NCBI RefSeq assembly: GCF_024623785.1
Contig: NZ_JANKBZ010000006.1
Location: 1-64,000, forward strand
Direction: 5' to 3'
DNA: 64,000 nucleotides
Origin: Archangium lipolyticum
GTDB lineage: Bacteria; Myxococcota; Myxococcia; Myxococcales; Myxococcaceae
The position numbers and the translations under genes were made by a program. How positions within the stretch are numbered: position 1 is the first letter of the stretch; the number at the start of each line of letters is the position of its first letter. A model generated the notes under the pieces. The model did not search any database and was not told the DNA's origin. It saw nothing but the letters and a program-made list of their open reading frames with translations. Below, one piece after another: positions 1 through 9,574 of this stretch.

Positions 1-1
1 C

Positions 2-91
2 GGCTCAATCACCATCGGCCGTGGTCTCAAAACCCTGGCCATCATCGCCGATGACCTCCAGCGTCTCCAGGAGCTGGGCCTGAAAATGTGA
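2..91 (+). CDS. C-terminal tail of an unidentified gene (cut by window edge)
   Basis: An open frame enters from the left edge and ends at the TGA at 89-91, giving the last 29 residues of a protein. The visible tail is amphipathic and helical (TLAIIADDLQRLQELGLKM) and carries no motif I recognise. It runs convergently towards the minus-strand operon that ends at 136. The absence of a start within the window and the helical composition suggest a real C-terminus, but 29 residues are not enough to name a family, and a chance open frame cannot be excluded. Confidence 0.35.
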   Translation, partial: GSITIGRGLKTLAIIADDLQRLQELGLKM

Positions 92-135
92 CTAATGCTC
101 AGCTCCCAGAGGGAGAGGGAGCATGCGAAACCCTG

Positions 136-1869
136 TTACTTCACGTCCGTGCGCCGCGTGAGGTGGAAGTCCGCGAGCAGCGCGGCCAGCAGCACCAGCA
201 GCGGCCAGCGTGCACGCCCGGGAGGGCCGGCGCCCCCGTCGTCATCGCCCTCGGCCTCGGCGGGCCTGTCACCCTCGCCACGCCCGCGCAGGTCCGACTC
301 CCGGGCATCCAGCGCGAGCACCTCCACCGTGTCCACCGGCTCGCCGTCACGCTCCAGCACGTAGCGGCCGGGCACCGCGGGCGGCGGCAGGCTCAGGGCT
401 CCCGCGCCCACGAGGGGACGGCCTCCCTCCGGGCCCTCCAGCGAGTAGCGCGCCCCCGCACGCGTCACCACCGCCAGGGGCTCGCCGAGGGAGAGTTGCC
501 GCCGGGGGAAACCCTCCTTCGCGCGCCGGGCCTCACGCAGCATGTTGCCCAGCAGCACGGGCCACGCGGGTGTGCGCTGCACGTTGGAGCGCGAGAGGTC
601 CACGTTGAGGTGCAGGTGGCCCTCCTCCTCGGAGAGGAGCACCACGCCGCCCGCGGTCATCAGTGGCCGGCCCGGAGGCGCCTCGCTGCCAGCCGCCCAG
701 CGCACGCCGCCCAGTTGCACGTCGTCCAATAGCGGGTGGCCCTTCTCCGCGAAGAAGGGGCCCACGAAGGTGCGCACGTTGCCGCTCGCCCCCACCGTCA
801 CCCCAGCGTCCGTGCCACGGGGGCCGAGCACGAGCGCGCCCTCTCCGGGCCCCTGCTCCACCTCGGGCGCCACCGAGAGAAAGCGCTCCAGGGCCGAGCG
901 CGCGGGCGCCTCCAGCCCCTCGGCCAACGCCACGCGCACCCGCCGCTCCGGGGCGGGCGGGAGCCGGGCCTCTCCGTCCTCGGGCAGCGCATCCGGAGGC
1001 AGGGACACCTCCACGTCTCCCGCGTTCTCGAAGGTGAGGCGCAGCGTGGCCGCGCCCTCCTCGGGCAGCGCCACCCGCTCGCGGCGCTCGGTGCCTTCCT
1101 TCGCGCCCGGGCCGGGCCGCGCCAACACGCGCACCTCCGCCGCCTCGGGGCCCGCGCCAAAGCGCGCCACCCGCAGCGTCACCGTGGCCGTCGAGCCCTC
1201 ATCCCTGCGCCAGGCGGACACCAGTGCCACGTTGTCCCGAGGCACTCCCAGGGCCGTCCACCGCACCGCCGAGGGCACGGCCTGTCCTTGCGCGGGCATG
1301 GCGTCGGTGAAGAAGTGCACGCGCTTGCCCGGACCGGCGAGCTCCTGGGCCCACAGCAGCGCGGGTGCGACGTCGTGGTCCGCCCCGAGGGCGCGGAAGG
1401 ACTCCAGCGAGGCCAGGGCCCGCGAGGGCTCCGCTTCGGGTCCGGCCAGCACGCGCGGCACCGTGCCACTGACCAGCACCGTCACGTGGGTGGCCTTCTC
1501 CTCCTCCACGCGCCGGGCGGCCTCCTGGCGCACCTTCTCCAGCACGGGGCGGCCGTCGGGCCCGCGCGCGGACAGCGAGAGGCTCCCATCCACCACCAGC
1601 ACCAGGTGGCGCGTCCGAGCGTCCTCGCCCAGGCGCACGTCGGCGAGGAAGAGGGCCGCGGCCACCACCGCCAGCGCCTCCAGCAGCAGCGAGGCCTCGC
1701 GGGTGAAGCGCTCGAAGCGCGGGCCGGCCTCGGCGCGAGGACGGGGCGTGCGCCAGAGGAAGAGGGCGCTCACCACCACCGGCTTCTGCTTGCGCCGGAG
1801 GAAGTACGCCGCCACCAGCGGCACCAGTGCACCCAGCGCCAGCAGTCCCCAGGGAAAGCCGAAGCTCAT
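136..1869 (-). CDS. BatA-type membrane protein with von Willebrand factor A domain
   Basis: 577 residues. The N-terminus (about 1-80) has the BatA/aerotolerance-regulator layout: a first membrane segment from FPWGLLALGALVPLVAAYF, a basic RRKQKP stretch, and a second segment near residues 58-75. A VWA domain follows (about 87-215) with the metal-site DGSLS at the end of its first strand (LVLVVDGSLSLS). A final hydrophobic segment (WPLLVLLAALLADFHL) sits near the C-terminus. VWA proteins of this type are usually partners of MoxR ATPases in envelope assembly or stress functions. This is the last gene of the seven-gene minus-strand operon, and its ATG overlaps the stop of the DUF58 gene by 4 bp. 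The exact substrate or partner is not visible. Confidence 0.85.
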   Translation of the reverse strand: MSFGFPWGLLALGALVPLVAAYFLRRKQKPVVVSALFLWRTPRPRAEAGPRFERFTREASLLLEALAVVAAALFLADVRLGEDARTRHLVLVVDGSLSLSARGPDGRPVLEKVRQEAARRVEEEKATHVTVLVSGTVPRVLAGPEAEPSRALASLESFRALGADHDVAPALLWAQELAGPGKRVHFFTDAMPAQGQAVPSAVRWTALGVPRDNVALVSAWRRDEGSTATVTLRVARFGAGPEAAEVRVLARPGPGAKEGTERRERVALPEEGAATLRLTFENAGDVEVSLPPDALPEDGEARLPPAPERRVRVALAEGLEAPARSALERFLSVAPEVEQGPGEGALVLGPRGTDAGVTVGASGNVRTFVGPFFAEKGHPLLDDVQLGGVRWAAGSEAPPGRPLMTAGGVVLLSEEEGHLHLNVDLSRSNVQRTPAWPVLLGNMLREARRAKEGFPRRQLSLGEPLAVVTRAGARYSLEGPEGGRPLVGAGALSLPPPAVPGRYVLERDGEPVDTVEVLALDARESDLRGRGEGDRPAEAEGDDDGGAGPPGRARWPLLVLLAALLADFHLTRRTDVK

Positions 1870-2732
1870 GCCACCCCCGCCGGGAGGAAGAGGGGCCGCA
1901 GCGGACCCGCCACCAGCGCGCGCAGGGCCTGGGGGGCGGGGGCCACCAGGTGCGCCGCGCGAGCCCTCGCCGCCGCGGCCGCGAGGGCCTTCTGGTGCTC
2001 GGCGAAGCGCCGCGCGTAGGCGGCCAGCACGTCCTCGGTGAGGAGCTCCTCCAGCGCCGCGTCACTCTCCGAGTCCACCAGCCGCGCGCCCTCGCCACCG
2101 GTGGGCTCCAGGTCCTCCGCGTCCAGCACCTGCACCAGGAAGAGGGCCGAGGCTCCCTGGGCCAGCCGGGACACCAGCGCGGGCAGGGGTGCCTCGAAGA
2201 GGAAGTCGCTCACCACCACGCGCAGGCCACACGGGCGCAGCGGCGGCAGGCGCCCGAGGGAGGCATACAGGTCATCCCGGGCGTCGAAGGCGGCGTTGCG
2301 CAGGGCGGAGCGGCACGTCTGGCCCCGCACCCGGTCCGGGCGCGAGCCCCCCACCAGGAGGGTGGGGCCAAGGCCCTGCTGCGCGCCCACCTCCGTGGCG
2401 AGCAGCGCCACCTCGCGCGCACACCCGGCCTTGCGCGGGGAGAGGGCCATGCTGCGCGAGCCGTCCAGCAGCACTTCCAGGCGTGGGGACACCTCGTCCT
2501 GGCGCACGCGGAGGATGAGCTCGCCGGTGCGCGCCACCGCGTTCCAATCCATCTGCCGCAGGTCATCTCCCGGCTGGTAGGCACGGAAGTCATGGAGCTC
2601 CAGCGAGGCCCCGGCCGAGGCCGCGCGCACCTCGCCCACGCGGCCCCGGTGGGGCGTGCGCGGCAGGGCGAGGGCGAGGCCCGGGGCCAGCCGGGCCACC
2701 TCCGCCTCGTCGAAGTCCACGGGGGGACTCAT
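1866..2732 (-). CDS. DUF58 domain-containing protein
   Basis: 288 residues with the DUF58 signature around YQPGDDLRQMDWNAVART, followed by a VWA-like strand (LEVLLDGSRSM) with a DGSRS metal-site motif. DUF58 proteins accompany MoxR ATPases and VWA proteins across bacteria, and the same partners are present here. The start was set at 2732 rather than further upstream because this ATG overlaps the stop of the permease gene in an ATGA arrangement, matching the 4-bp couplings elsewhere in the operon. The biochemical role of DUF58 is not established. Confidence 0.88.
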   Translation of the reverse strand: MSPPVDFDEAEVARLAPGLALALPRTPHRGRVGEVRAASAGASLELHDFRAYQPGDDLRQMDWNAVARTGELILRVRQDEVSPRLEVLLDGSRSMALSPRKAGCAREVALLATEVGAQQGLGPTLLVGGSRPDRVRGQTCRSALRNAAFDARDDLYASLGRLPPLRPCGLRVVVSDFLFEAPLPALVSRLAQGASALFLVQVLDAEDLEPTGGEGARLVDSESDAALEELLTEDVLAAYARRFAEHQKALAAAAARARAAHLVAPAPQALRALVAGPLRPLFLPAGVA

Positions 2733-4237
2733 GAGGCGTGGGCCCGCCGCTCGCGCTCGACGAGGGCCCGATCGGTGGCGAAGACGCAGAGCGCGGCCAC
2801 CAGCCACACACAACCGAGCAGCCCCACGTTCATCGTCGGCTCGTTCAGCGAGTAGTCGTAGTCCCCGAAGTTCGCCAGCCCGACGAAGGGGTTGAGCAGG
2901 TTGAGGAGGGGATCGTCCACGCGCTGCTCGAGGAGGACGGACAGCAGCGGAGGCACGGTTCCGGCCAGGCCCACCAGCGAGAAGAAGAGGACGCGCACCA
3001 CCGCCGGCGAGGCGAGCCGGTCCGAGCGTGGCAGGCGCCCCACCAGCAGCGGCAACGAGAGGAAGAGGAGCGCGTAGGCCGGTGCCGCGAGCACCTGGAG
3101 GAAGTAGGCGTCGGTCCTATCGCCAAACATCTGCTGCGACACGAGGAAGAGCGCGGCGCACAGCGCCGTCCAGAAGAGCAGGAGCAGCACGACGAGCCGG
3201 AAGCCCCGCAGCGCGCCCGGGCGGAGGAAGGACCAGGGCCGCGTGCCCTCGCGCAGCGCCCGGGCTTGGCCGTCCATGTCCGTGGCCACGAAGATGCCGA
3301 CGACGGCCAGATTGAGGGAGCCCAGGATGCTGGCCACGGAGGCCATGCTCGCCTGGGGGTCGCGCGCCAACCACAGCCCCCCCAGGATGCAGCCGGAGAG
3401 CAGCATCTGCAGGGTGAGCGCCAGCCGGGGCCCCCGGGAGTAGTTCTCCGTGGGCAGGGACAGGCGGGCGGCGGCCGTCTCGAAGAGCAGCCACCCATAG
3501 GTGAGCATTCCCCACAGGAAGAAGCCGGCGAAGGCGAGGAGATCCTTCTCGCGGGTGAGGAAGCGGTAGCCCTGCTCGCCCAGGACGAAGGCGGACGTCA
3601 GCCCGTACGCCAGGGCCATGAGGAGCACGCCGAGCAGGAGGAAGTGCAGGAAGGCACGTCCCAGACGCCCCTCGGCGAGCGTGGCCGCGCACACCGCCAC
3701 CACGGTGAGGAAGACGAGCCAGGAGCCGCCCAGCGCGAGGATGAGGAGGATGGTGGGGAGGGCGATGCCGTTGAGGTAGTAGCTGAAGAGGAGGAAGGGC
3801 CCCACGGCGGAGGCGTAGAGCGCGGCCTGCACCAGGTAGGAGGCCACCTTGCCGCGCAGGATGCGCCGGGGCCCCAGGCCGGTGAGGACGAGCAGCACCC
3901 AGGTCTCGTCCTCGCGCTCGCGGGCCAGGGAGCGGTAGGCGCCGTAGGGGATGATGAAGAAGTGCACCAGGCCCAGGCAGAAGAAGAAGGCGAAGAAGAC
4001 GCCCTTGCCCAGGGTGGACAGCCCGTCGTCGAGCGCGTTCGCGTAGGCCACCAGCGAGATGACGAAGCAGGCCAGGAGCATCAGCCCGAAGCTCACCCAG
4101 AAGACGCGGGAGCGCAGGCCCTGGCGGACCTCCTTCACCACGAGCGGGTTGAGCCGATCGCCCAGCCGCTCCATCAACCGGGGCCTGGGCTCCTCGCGCG
4201 GGGCGGCGCCCGCGGTGTCCGCTGCTGTCGCGCTCAC
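2729..4237 (-). CDS. ABC-2 type transporter permease
   Basis: 502 residues with many hydrophobic segments. The start resembles ABC-2 permeases paired with CcmA-like ATPases: a cytoplasmic N-terminus, the NPLVVKEVRQGLRSR element, then a first membrane helix (VFWVSFGLMLLACFVISLVAYA). The middle contains the REREDETWVLLVLTGL segment found in permeases of this group. The GTG at 4237 was chosen because it overlaps the stop of the ATPase gene by 4 bp (GTGA), so the two subunits are probably translationally coupled. Cargo is unknown. In MoxR/DUF58 operons the transporter may export an envelope component, but this is inference from context. Confidence 0.85.
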   Translation of the reverse strand: MSATAADTAGAAPREEPRPRLMERLGDRLNPLVVKEVRQGLRSRVFWVSFGLMLLACFVISLVAYANALDDGLSTLGKGVFFAFFFCLGLVHFFIIPYGAYRSLAREREDETWVLLVLTGLGPRRILRGKVASYLVQAALYASAVGPFLLFSYYLNGIALPTILLILALGGSWLVFLTVVAVCAATLAEGRLGRAFLHFLLLGVLLMALAYGLTSAFVLGEQGYRFLTREKDLLAFAGFFLWGMLTYGWLLFETAAARLSLPTENYSRGPRLALTLQMLLSGCILGGLWLARDPQASMASVASILGSLNLAVVGIFVATDMDGQARALREGTRPWSFLRPGALRGFRLVVLLLLFWTALCAALFLVSQQMFGDRTDAYFLQVLAAPAYALLFLSLPLLVGRLPRSDRLASPAVVRVLFFSLVGLAGTVPPLLSVLLEQRVDDPLLNLLNPFVGLANFGDYDYSLNEPTMNVGLLGCVWLVAALCVFATDRALVERERRAHAS

Positions 4238-5217
4238 GCCACCCTCCCCTTCGTCACGTGCATGAAGGCATCCTCCAGGTTGCGCTCGCGGTGGCTGAAG
4301 GCGCACACGGGCACGCCCTCCTTCACGAGCGCCGCGAGCACCCGCGCCGCCGACTCATCCACCCAGCCGCCAGCCGCCGCGCCACCCTCGTGCTCCAGCA
4401 GCACCCGGAGCGAGTCCCCCTCGCGCGTCACCTGCTTCACCCCGGGCTGCTCCAACAGCAGCCGCTCCGCGCGCCCCCACACCGCCTCGCCCTCCCCGCC
4501 CGGAAAGAGGCGCACCGACAGCTCCGCCGCCGCCGTCCCGGAGGCCTGCGCGAGGATGTCCGCCACCTTGCCCGTGGCCAGCAACCGGCCCTGCTCGATG
4601 ATGGCGCAGGTGTCACAGATTTCGGCCAGCTCGGTGAGGATGTGGCTGGAGATGAGCACCGCCTTGCCCTGGTCCGCGAGCGCGCGCAGCAGCTCGCGCA
4701 GCTCGATCCGGGCGCGCGGATCCAACCCGTCCGCCGGCTCGTCGAGGATGAGCAGCTTCGGGTCGTGCAGCAACGTGCGCCCGAGCGCCACGCGCTGCTT
4801 CATGCCCTTGGACAGCGCGCTGGTGAGCTTGTCCTTGAGCGGGAGCAGCCCGGTGAACTCCATCACCGAGTCCACGCGCTTCGTCCGGGCCCGGCCCTGG
4901 AGCCGGTAGGCGCGTGCGAAGAAGTCGAGGAACTCGTGGACGGTGACGTCGTCGTAGGTACCGTAACGGTCCGGCATGTAGCCGATGAGCGGCCGCACCT
5001 TGTCCGGGGTGTCCACCAGCGAGTGCCCGTCCAGCATCACCTGGCCCGCGGTGGGCGTGTCCAGGGTGGCGAGGATGCGCATGGTGGTGCTCTTGCCAGC
5101 ACCATTGGGCCCGATGAAGCCCAGGATGGTGCCCGCCTCCAGCGCGAAGGACACGTCGTCCACCGCGCGCAGGGCGCCATAGTCGCGCCGCAGTCCCTTC
5201 ACCTCCAGCAGGCTCAT
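4234..5217 (-). CDS. ABC transporter ATP-binding protein
   Basis: 327 residues. Walker A is [10 protein letters not shown] near residue 36, the signature region is [13 protein letters not shown] (a degenerate LSGGQ, common in ABC-2 type ATPases) and Walker B is [13 protein letters not shown], followed by the switch His in SSHIL. The roughly 100 residues after the ATPase core form a C-terminal extension typical of this group. It is the nucleotide-binding partner of the permease encoded immediately downstream, with a 4-bp overlap. The ATG at 5217 lies 25 bp after the stop of the preceding gene. Confidence 0.92.
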   Translation of the reverse strand: MSLLEVKGLRRDYGALRAVDDVSFALEAGTILGFIGPNGAGKSTTMRILATLDTPTAGQVMLDGHSLVDTPDKVRPLIGYMPDRYGTYDDVTVHEFLDFFARAYRLQGRARTKRVDSVMEFTGLLPLKDKLTSALSKGMKQRVALGRTLLHDPKLLILDEPADGLDPRARIELRELLRALADQGKAVLISSHILTELAEICDTCAIIEQGRLLATGKVADILAQASGTAAAELSVRLFPGGEGEAVWGRAERLLLEQPGVKQVTREGDSLRVLLEHEGGAAAGGWVDESAARVLAALVKEGVPVCAFSHRERNLEDAFMHVTKGRVA

Positions 5218-5242
5218 TCCCGCACCTCGCCTCGAGTCCGCG

Positions 5243-7090
5243 TCATGGTCCGTCCACCCGCCCGAGCACGAGGTGCTGTCCCTCGTGCAGCTCCACCTCG
5301 AGCGCCAACGAGGGTGCCATCCCCGGCCCCTCCACCTTCGCGATGAAGCCGCCCTCCGGCAACGGCCCCAGGAGCGTGTCCCAGGGGACGCGGGCGAAGC
5401 GGTGCCGCACGGGCTCGGAGAAGCCCAACAGCTCCGGCAGGGAGTGGTTGGTGGAAGCAGGCGCTTGCGTGGCCACGCCCTCGGCGCCCTCGGCGAGCGC
5501 CGGCAGCGACCACTCCCTGCCGCCGAGCTCCACGTAACCCGCCACGAGCGGGGCGCCGAGCGCGTTCTGCACCCGCAGCACCTCGCCCTCGCGCCGCACG
5601 GTGAGCCGGGCCCGAGAAGGCACCACCGCCACCTCGGCCCACTCGCGGTAGGTGCGCGAGGGGAGGAAACCGCCCGTCACCACCATGCCATTCGTCCAGT
5701 CCGCTTCGGGCACCTGCGGGTCCCAATCCAGGTCCGGCCCGAGGAGCGCGCCCAGCGCCGGCATCCGGAGTCCCTCGGGCTCCAGGTTGGCGTAGTAGCC
5801 GCCGACGCCAACCGTCAGCGCCCTGTCGCGCTCGCGATCCAACCAGGTGAGGCTGTAGCGGGCGGCATGGATGGAGAAGCCCTCCACCAGCACCGACCAG
5901 GCGACGATGGCCAGGCACGTGACGAGCGCCACCGAGGGCACGGCGACGAGCAGCGCCAGGGGCCCCTTGCGCCGGGCCAGGGCGAGGCCTCCGGGGCCCA
6001 CCGCCAGCACGAAGAGGGTGATGAGGATGAGGAAGCGGCCCACCGGTGCCTGCACTCCGGGGAGCAACGGCTGCTCACCGTTGTTCAGCATCGCGCTGCC
6101 GTGCATCCACGAGGGGGCCAGCCCCACGGGAGAGACGACGCCCACGAAGCCCTCGGACGGGGCCTCCATCGCGTCCGCGTCGGAGAGCAGCCCCGCCCCG
6201 CACTCCTCCGCCTTCCCGCACAGCCGCACGGCGCCGAAGCCGTAGGGGTGCACTCCCGAGGCGTTGGAGGTGAGCAACGGCAGACGTCCAGCCACGTCGC
6301 GAGGCGGGCGGACGAGGGCCAGGTGGCCACCCATGGCGGCGTAGGCCTCGAGCGCGTTCCAGGCATCCGCCGGGAGGGCGGTGACATCTCCGGCCACCAC
6401 GACCAGCGCGTGGCCCACGTAGGCGGCGAGCTCGCGCGGCGCGTCCTCCGGCGCGACGAAGCGGACCGACAGCTTCGGCTGTTTCTCCACGCGAGGCAGG
6501 GAGGTGCCCGACTGGAAGGACTTCTCCGCGCCCAGCACCAGCGTGGGCTGGCCCTCGCCGTCCACCGAGTAGAAGTTGAAGGGCCGGAAGGTGGCGTCCG
6601 GGCTGCGCAGGCGCACCATGCCGCCGCGCACACCCACCGGCACGGGAACCCAGGCGACGAGCCGCTGGCGCGGCCCCACCTCCACCTCTCGCGCGGCGAT
6701 CTCGGAGCGGCCCGACAGGTTGGACTCGACGCCGATGCGTACGACACGGGGCGTGGGGCCTGGATTCTGGAGCGTCACCTCCATCGGGACGTACCCGCGC
6801 GAGGGGCGCAGCACACCGTTGGCCATCGTGGCCCGCAGGTCTCCCTCGGACAGGCTCACCGACTGGCTCTGCACCTCCAGGTAGCCCCGGTGCTCCGCGC
6901 CCCAGCGCTCCTCATCCGTGGCGGGCTCCACCTCCTCCTGCACGGGAGTCACGGCCGCGGCCTCGTCCTGGGCGGGCGCGATGGGCGGTGGGGCGGGAAC
7001 GGGGACCTGGGCGGTCACCGACGACTGCGCGAGCGCGGGGCTGGCACACAGCAGGAGGGCGAGGAGCGCGGTGGCGAGGCGCTCACGCAC
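5243..7090 (-). CDS. Exported membrane protein of the MoxR/ABC operon
   Basis: 615 residues counted from the GTG at 7090, which overlaps the moxR-like gene end by 8 bp and gives a clean signal peptide (ALLALLLCASPALAQ). A long extracytoplasmic part follows, including a Rossmann-like stretch (YVGHALVVVAGDVTALPADA, about 224-243) like the glutamine-amidotransferase-fold domains in BatA-type operons. Two membrane helices lie at about 353-371 and 378-402, and another extracytoplasmic segment of about 200 residues follows. No catalytic motif is evident. Position between the MoxR ATPase and the ABC transporter suggests a structural or regulatory component of the same complex. I do not recognise a named family. 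Confidence 0.75.
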   Translation of the reverse strand: MRERLATALLALLLCASPALAQSSVTAQVPVPAPPPIAPAQDEAAAVTPVQEEVEPATDEERWGAEHRGYLEVQSQSVSLSEGDLRATMANGVLRPSRGYVPMEVTLQNPGPTPRVVRIGVESNLSGRSEIAAREVEVGPRQRLVAWVPVPVGVRGGMVRLRSPDATFRPFNFYSVDGEGQPTLVLGAEKSFQSGTSLPRVEKQPKLSVRFVAPEDAPRELAAYVGHALVVVAGDVTALPADAWNALEAYAAMGGHLALVRPPRDVAGRLPLLTSNASGVHPYGFGAVRLCGKAEECGAGLLSDADAMEAPSEGFVGVVSPVGLAPSWMHGSAMLNNGEQPLLPGVQAPVGRFLILITLFVLAVGPGGLALARRKGPLALLVAVPSVALVTCLAIVAWSVLVEGFSIHAARYSLTWLDRERDRALTVGVGGYYANLEPEGLRMPALGALLGPDLDWDPQVPEADWTNGMVVTGGFLPSRTYREWAEVAVVPSRARLTVRREGEVLRVQNALGAPLVAGYVELGGREWSLPALAEGAEGVATQAPASTNHSLPELLGFSEPVRHRFARVPWDTLLGPLPEGGFIAKVEGPGMAPSLALEVELHEGQHLVLGRVDGP

Positions 7091-8078
7091 GGGGCACCTC
7101 GGGGACGGCCTGGAGCAGGGCGCGCACCACGTCCTGGGCACCCACCTTCTCCAGGGAAGCCTCGTAGGCGAGCACCAGCCGGTGGTTGAGGACGGCGGGG
7201 GCGCTGGCCACCACCTCGTCGAAGCCGACGTTGGGCTTGCCGCGAATCAGCGCGAGCGCCCGTCCGGCCGAGGCCAGCGCCAGGGCGGCGCGGGGACTGG
7301 CCCCATAGCGCACGAGGCGGCGCACCGGCTCCGGAGCGCCCGCGCTCCGAGGGTCGCTCGCCTCCACGAGCCGGCCGATGAAGTCCGCCACGGGCACGGG
7401 CAGGTGCACGCGGTCCACGGCGGCGAAGAGGGAGGCGAGGCCCTCGGCGTCCGTCACCGGAGGCAGCACCGGCGGAGTGCCACGCACGCGCGTGGTGAGG
7501 AGGGTGCTGAGCGTCTTCGCGCCCACGGGAGGCACCTGGACGCGGAAGAGGAAGCGGTCGAGCTGCGCCTCGGGCAGAGGATAGGTGCCCTCCAGCTCGA
7601 TGGGGTTCTGGGTGGCGAGCACGAAGAAGGGCTCGGGCAGGGGGCGCGTCTGGCCGAGCACCGTGACGCTGCGCTCCTGCATGGCCTCGAGGAGCGCGGA
7701 CTGCGTCTTGGGGCTGGAGCGGTTGATCTCATCCGCGAGCACCACGTTGGCGAAGAGGGGGCCCTCGCGGAAGGTGAATTCGCGGCGGCCCTCGCCCTCG
7801 AGCACGTAGGTACCGGTGATGTCGCCGGGCAGCAGGTCCGGGGTGAACTGGATGCGGCGGAAGGGCAGCCCGAGCAGCCGCGCGAGCGCCTTGCACAGCT
7901 CCGTCTTGCCGAGGCCCGGAAGACCCTCGAGCAGGACGTGGCCGCGCGCGAGCACCGCCACCGTCACCTGCTCCACGACGTGCGTCTGGTCGAGCAGCAC
8001 CTGATTCAGCCCCTTCTGGAGCTGCGTCACCCTCTCCGCCGCGCCCTGCACCTCGGCGGGGCTCAACAGTTCCGACAC
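7083..8078 (-). CDS. MoxR family AAA+ ATPase
   Basis: 331 residues from a GTG at 8078. Walker A is GLPGLGKTE, the following LPGDITG segment is characteristic of MoxR proteins, Walker B is VVLADEINRSSPKTQSALLE, and sensor 1 is FFVLATQNPIELEGTYPLPE. MoxR ATPases act as chaperone-like assembly factors for partner proteins that often carry VWA domains. Here the DUF58 and BatA/VWA genes lie downstream in the same operon. The gene starts 14 bp after the stop of the preceding Gly-rich membrane protein. Confidence 0.95.
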   Translation of the reverse strand: MSELLSPAEVQGAAERVTQLQKGLNQVLLDQTHVVEQVTVAVLARGHVLLEGLPGLGKTELCKALARLLGLPFRRIQFTPDLLPGDITGTYVLEGEGRREFTFREGPLFANVVLADEINRSSPKTQSALLEAMQERSVTVLGQTRPLPEPFFVLATQNPIELEGTYPLPEAQLDRFLFRVQVPPVGAKTLSTLLTTRVRGTPPVLPPVTDAEGLASLFAAVDRVHLPVPVADFIGRLVEASDPRSAGAPEPVRRLVRYGASPRAALALASAGRALALIRGKPNVGFDEVVASAPAVLNHRLVLAYEASLEKVGAQDVVRALLQAVPEVPRA

Positions 8079-8092
8079 GGCCGACTCCTCTC

Positions 8093-9484
8093 CTAGGGTT
8101 CCCCCCCGAAATACCGCTTCACCAACTCCCGGTTGCGGGGCAGCAGGGGCCCCGCGGAATGTCCCGCCTCCGCGTCGCCCCGGGCGCTCGTCCCCTGCCC
8201 GCCACCGCCTCCACTGCCCTCACGCTTCTGGGGCTCCGCGGAGCGCAGGCCCCACAGGCCCTGTGCCTCACCGCCCTGTCCCTGGGGCAGGGGCTTGAAG
8301 GCGAGCCGCTCCGGGTCCATCTCCGCCTTCTCGCCGAAGACGAGCGGCCGACTCTCACCGCCCCGCCCCGCCCCGGCGCCCTTCCCCGCCTGGCGGCTCG
8401 CATGACCGCCCTCCTGTCCCTCACCCTGACCCCGCCGGCTCCCGGGCCGGTTGCCATTCCGCCCGGAGCCCTGCCCGAAGCGCTGCTCCAGCTCTCGCTG
8501 GCGCCGCTCGAGCGTCTCGCGCAGGTTGGCCACCTCGTCGCGAGAACCGGGCTTGCCACGCGAGCCCCCCTGCTTCGCCTGGGCCGAGCGGGTTCCGCCA
8601 TCCCCCGCGCCCGCGCCCCCGCTGCCATTGCCGGACTGGGAGGTGTCGTCGTTGTCGCCCTGCTGGGACTGCTGGGTCGCGTTGTCATGACCCAGGGCCA
8701 TGAGGGCGCGTTCGAGGGCCTCGCGCTCGCGGGCGGCGGCCTCGGCACCGGAAGCCGCGTCCAGGGACTCCTCGAGCTCCCTGGCGGCCTCGGACGCGGA
8801 GGCCAGCTCGGCGGCGGCCCTGGCGGCGCGGGCCTCGAGAGACTTCTCCAGACTGTCGGCGGCCTCCCAGTCGGAGGAATCGAAGCGGCCCTCGGCGACC
8901 TCCTCGGCCAGGCGGCGCAACTCCTCCTCGACGGGGGAGCCCAGCGGCTCCTCGCGGGCGAGCGCCTCGGCCTTGGCCTCCACGGCGGCCACCTTCGCCG
9001 CGGCGGCGGCGTTGGCCGGGCGGGGCTTGGAGGCGGGCAGGGGCAGGAGGAAGCCCACGGCGAGGAAGGCGAGCGCCGCGAGCAGCGCACCGACGGGGCG
9101 CTTCCACTGCACCGGGGGAGGCGTCACGGCGCGAGCGAGCTGATTGGCGGAGAGCTCCCACTCGCCCACGGGACGCTCCAGGCGGGTGAGCAGCAGGCCG
9201 CCCGCGCCGGCCGAACGATCCGCGAGCACCGCCGCGTGCATCAGGGAGACGCCGCGAGCGCGGGCGCGGAGGAACCACCAGACGCCCGCGGCGAGCAGCG
9301 GCACGGGGAGCACCCATGGGGCGGAGTCACGCAGCAACAGGCGGGCGAGCACGCAGCCGGTGGCGGCGGCCCACACGGGGGCGATGCCGGCCTCGGCCCA
9401 GGCCACGGCATTGAGGCGCCGTTGGACGCGCCGGATGGGCGCGAGGATGAGGGCCTGCAGGCGGCGTTCGTCGCTGGCGGGCAT
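8093..9484 (-). CDS. DUF4175-like Gly/Gln-rich membrane protein, first gene of the MoxR operon
   Basis: 463 residues. Two hydrophobic segments lie near the N-terminus (about 35-75), with a third at about 130-150. A long Ala/Glu-rich helical region with coiled-coil character follows (about 155-270), and then a low-complexity tail rich in Gly, Gln, Ser and Arg. The layout resembles DUF4175-type proteins seen beside MoxR/VWA genes in myxobacteria, though I infer the family from architecture only. It probably anchors or scaffolds the complex made from the downstream genes. The low-complexity tail means alignment-based annotation will be weak. Confidence 0.7.
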   Translation of the reverse strand: MPASDERRLQALILAPIRRVQRRLNAVAWAEAGIAPVWAAATGCVLARLLLRDSAPWVLPVPLLAAGVWWFLRARARGVSLMHAAVLADRSAGAGGLLLTRLERPVGEWELSANQLARAVTPPPVQWKRPVGALLAALAFLAVGFLLPLPASKPRPANAAAAAKVAAVEAKAEALAREEPLGSPVEEELRRLAEEVAEGRFDSSDWEAADSLEKSLEARAARAAAELASASEAARELEESLDAASGAEAAAREREALERALMALGHDNATQQSQQGDNDDTSQSGNGSGGAGAGDGGTRSAQAKQGGSRGKPGSRDEVANLRETLERRQRELEQRFGQGSGRNGNRPGSRRGQGEGQEGGHASRQAGKGAGAGRGGESRPLVFGEKAEMDPERLAFKPLPQGQGGEAQGLWGLRSAEPQKREGSGGGGGQGTSARGDAEAGHSAGPLLPRNRELVKRYFGGEP

Positions 9485-9574
9485 GCGTGCTCCCGAGTCT
9501 CGGACAGTCGGCCCCTCTCCACAAGCCGGGGCGGGCCTTTCGGGGACAAGGGAGGGGCCGGCCCGGGTTCCCGC

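Noticed and set aside
2738-4909. A long plus-strand open frame across the ABC permease and ATPase
   Set aside because: It is antisense to two well-supported transporter genes and is Gln/Glu/His-rich low-complexity sequence.
9485-9574. A separate small gene or clear terminator between the immunity gene and the MoxR operon
   Set aside because: Only weak GC-rich pairing is visible and no open frame with a ribosome site exists.
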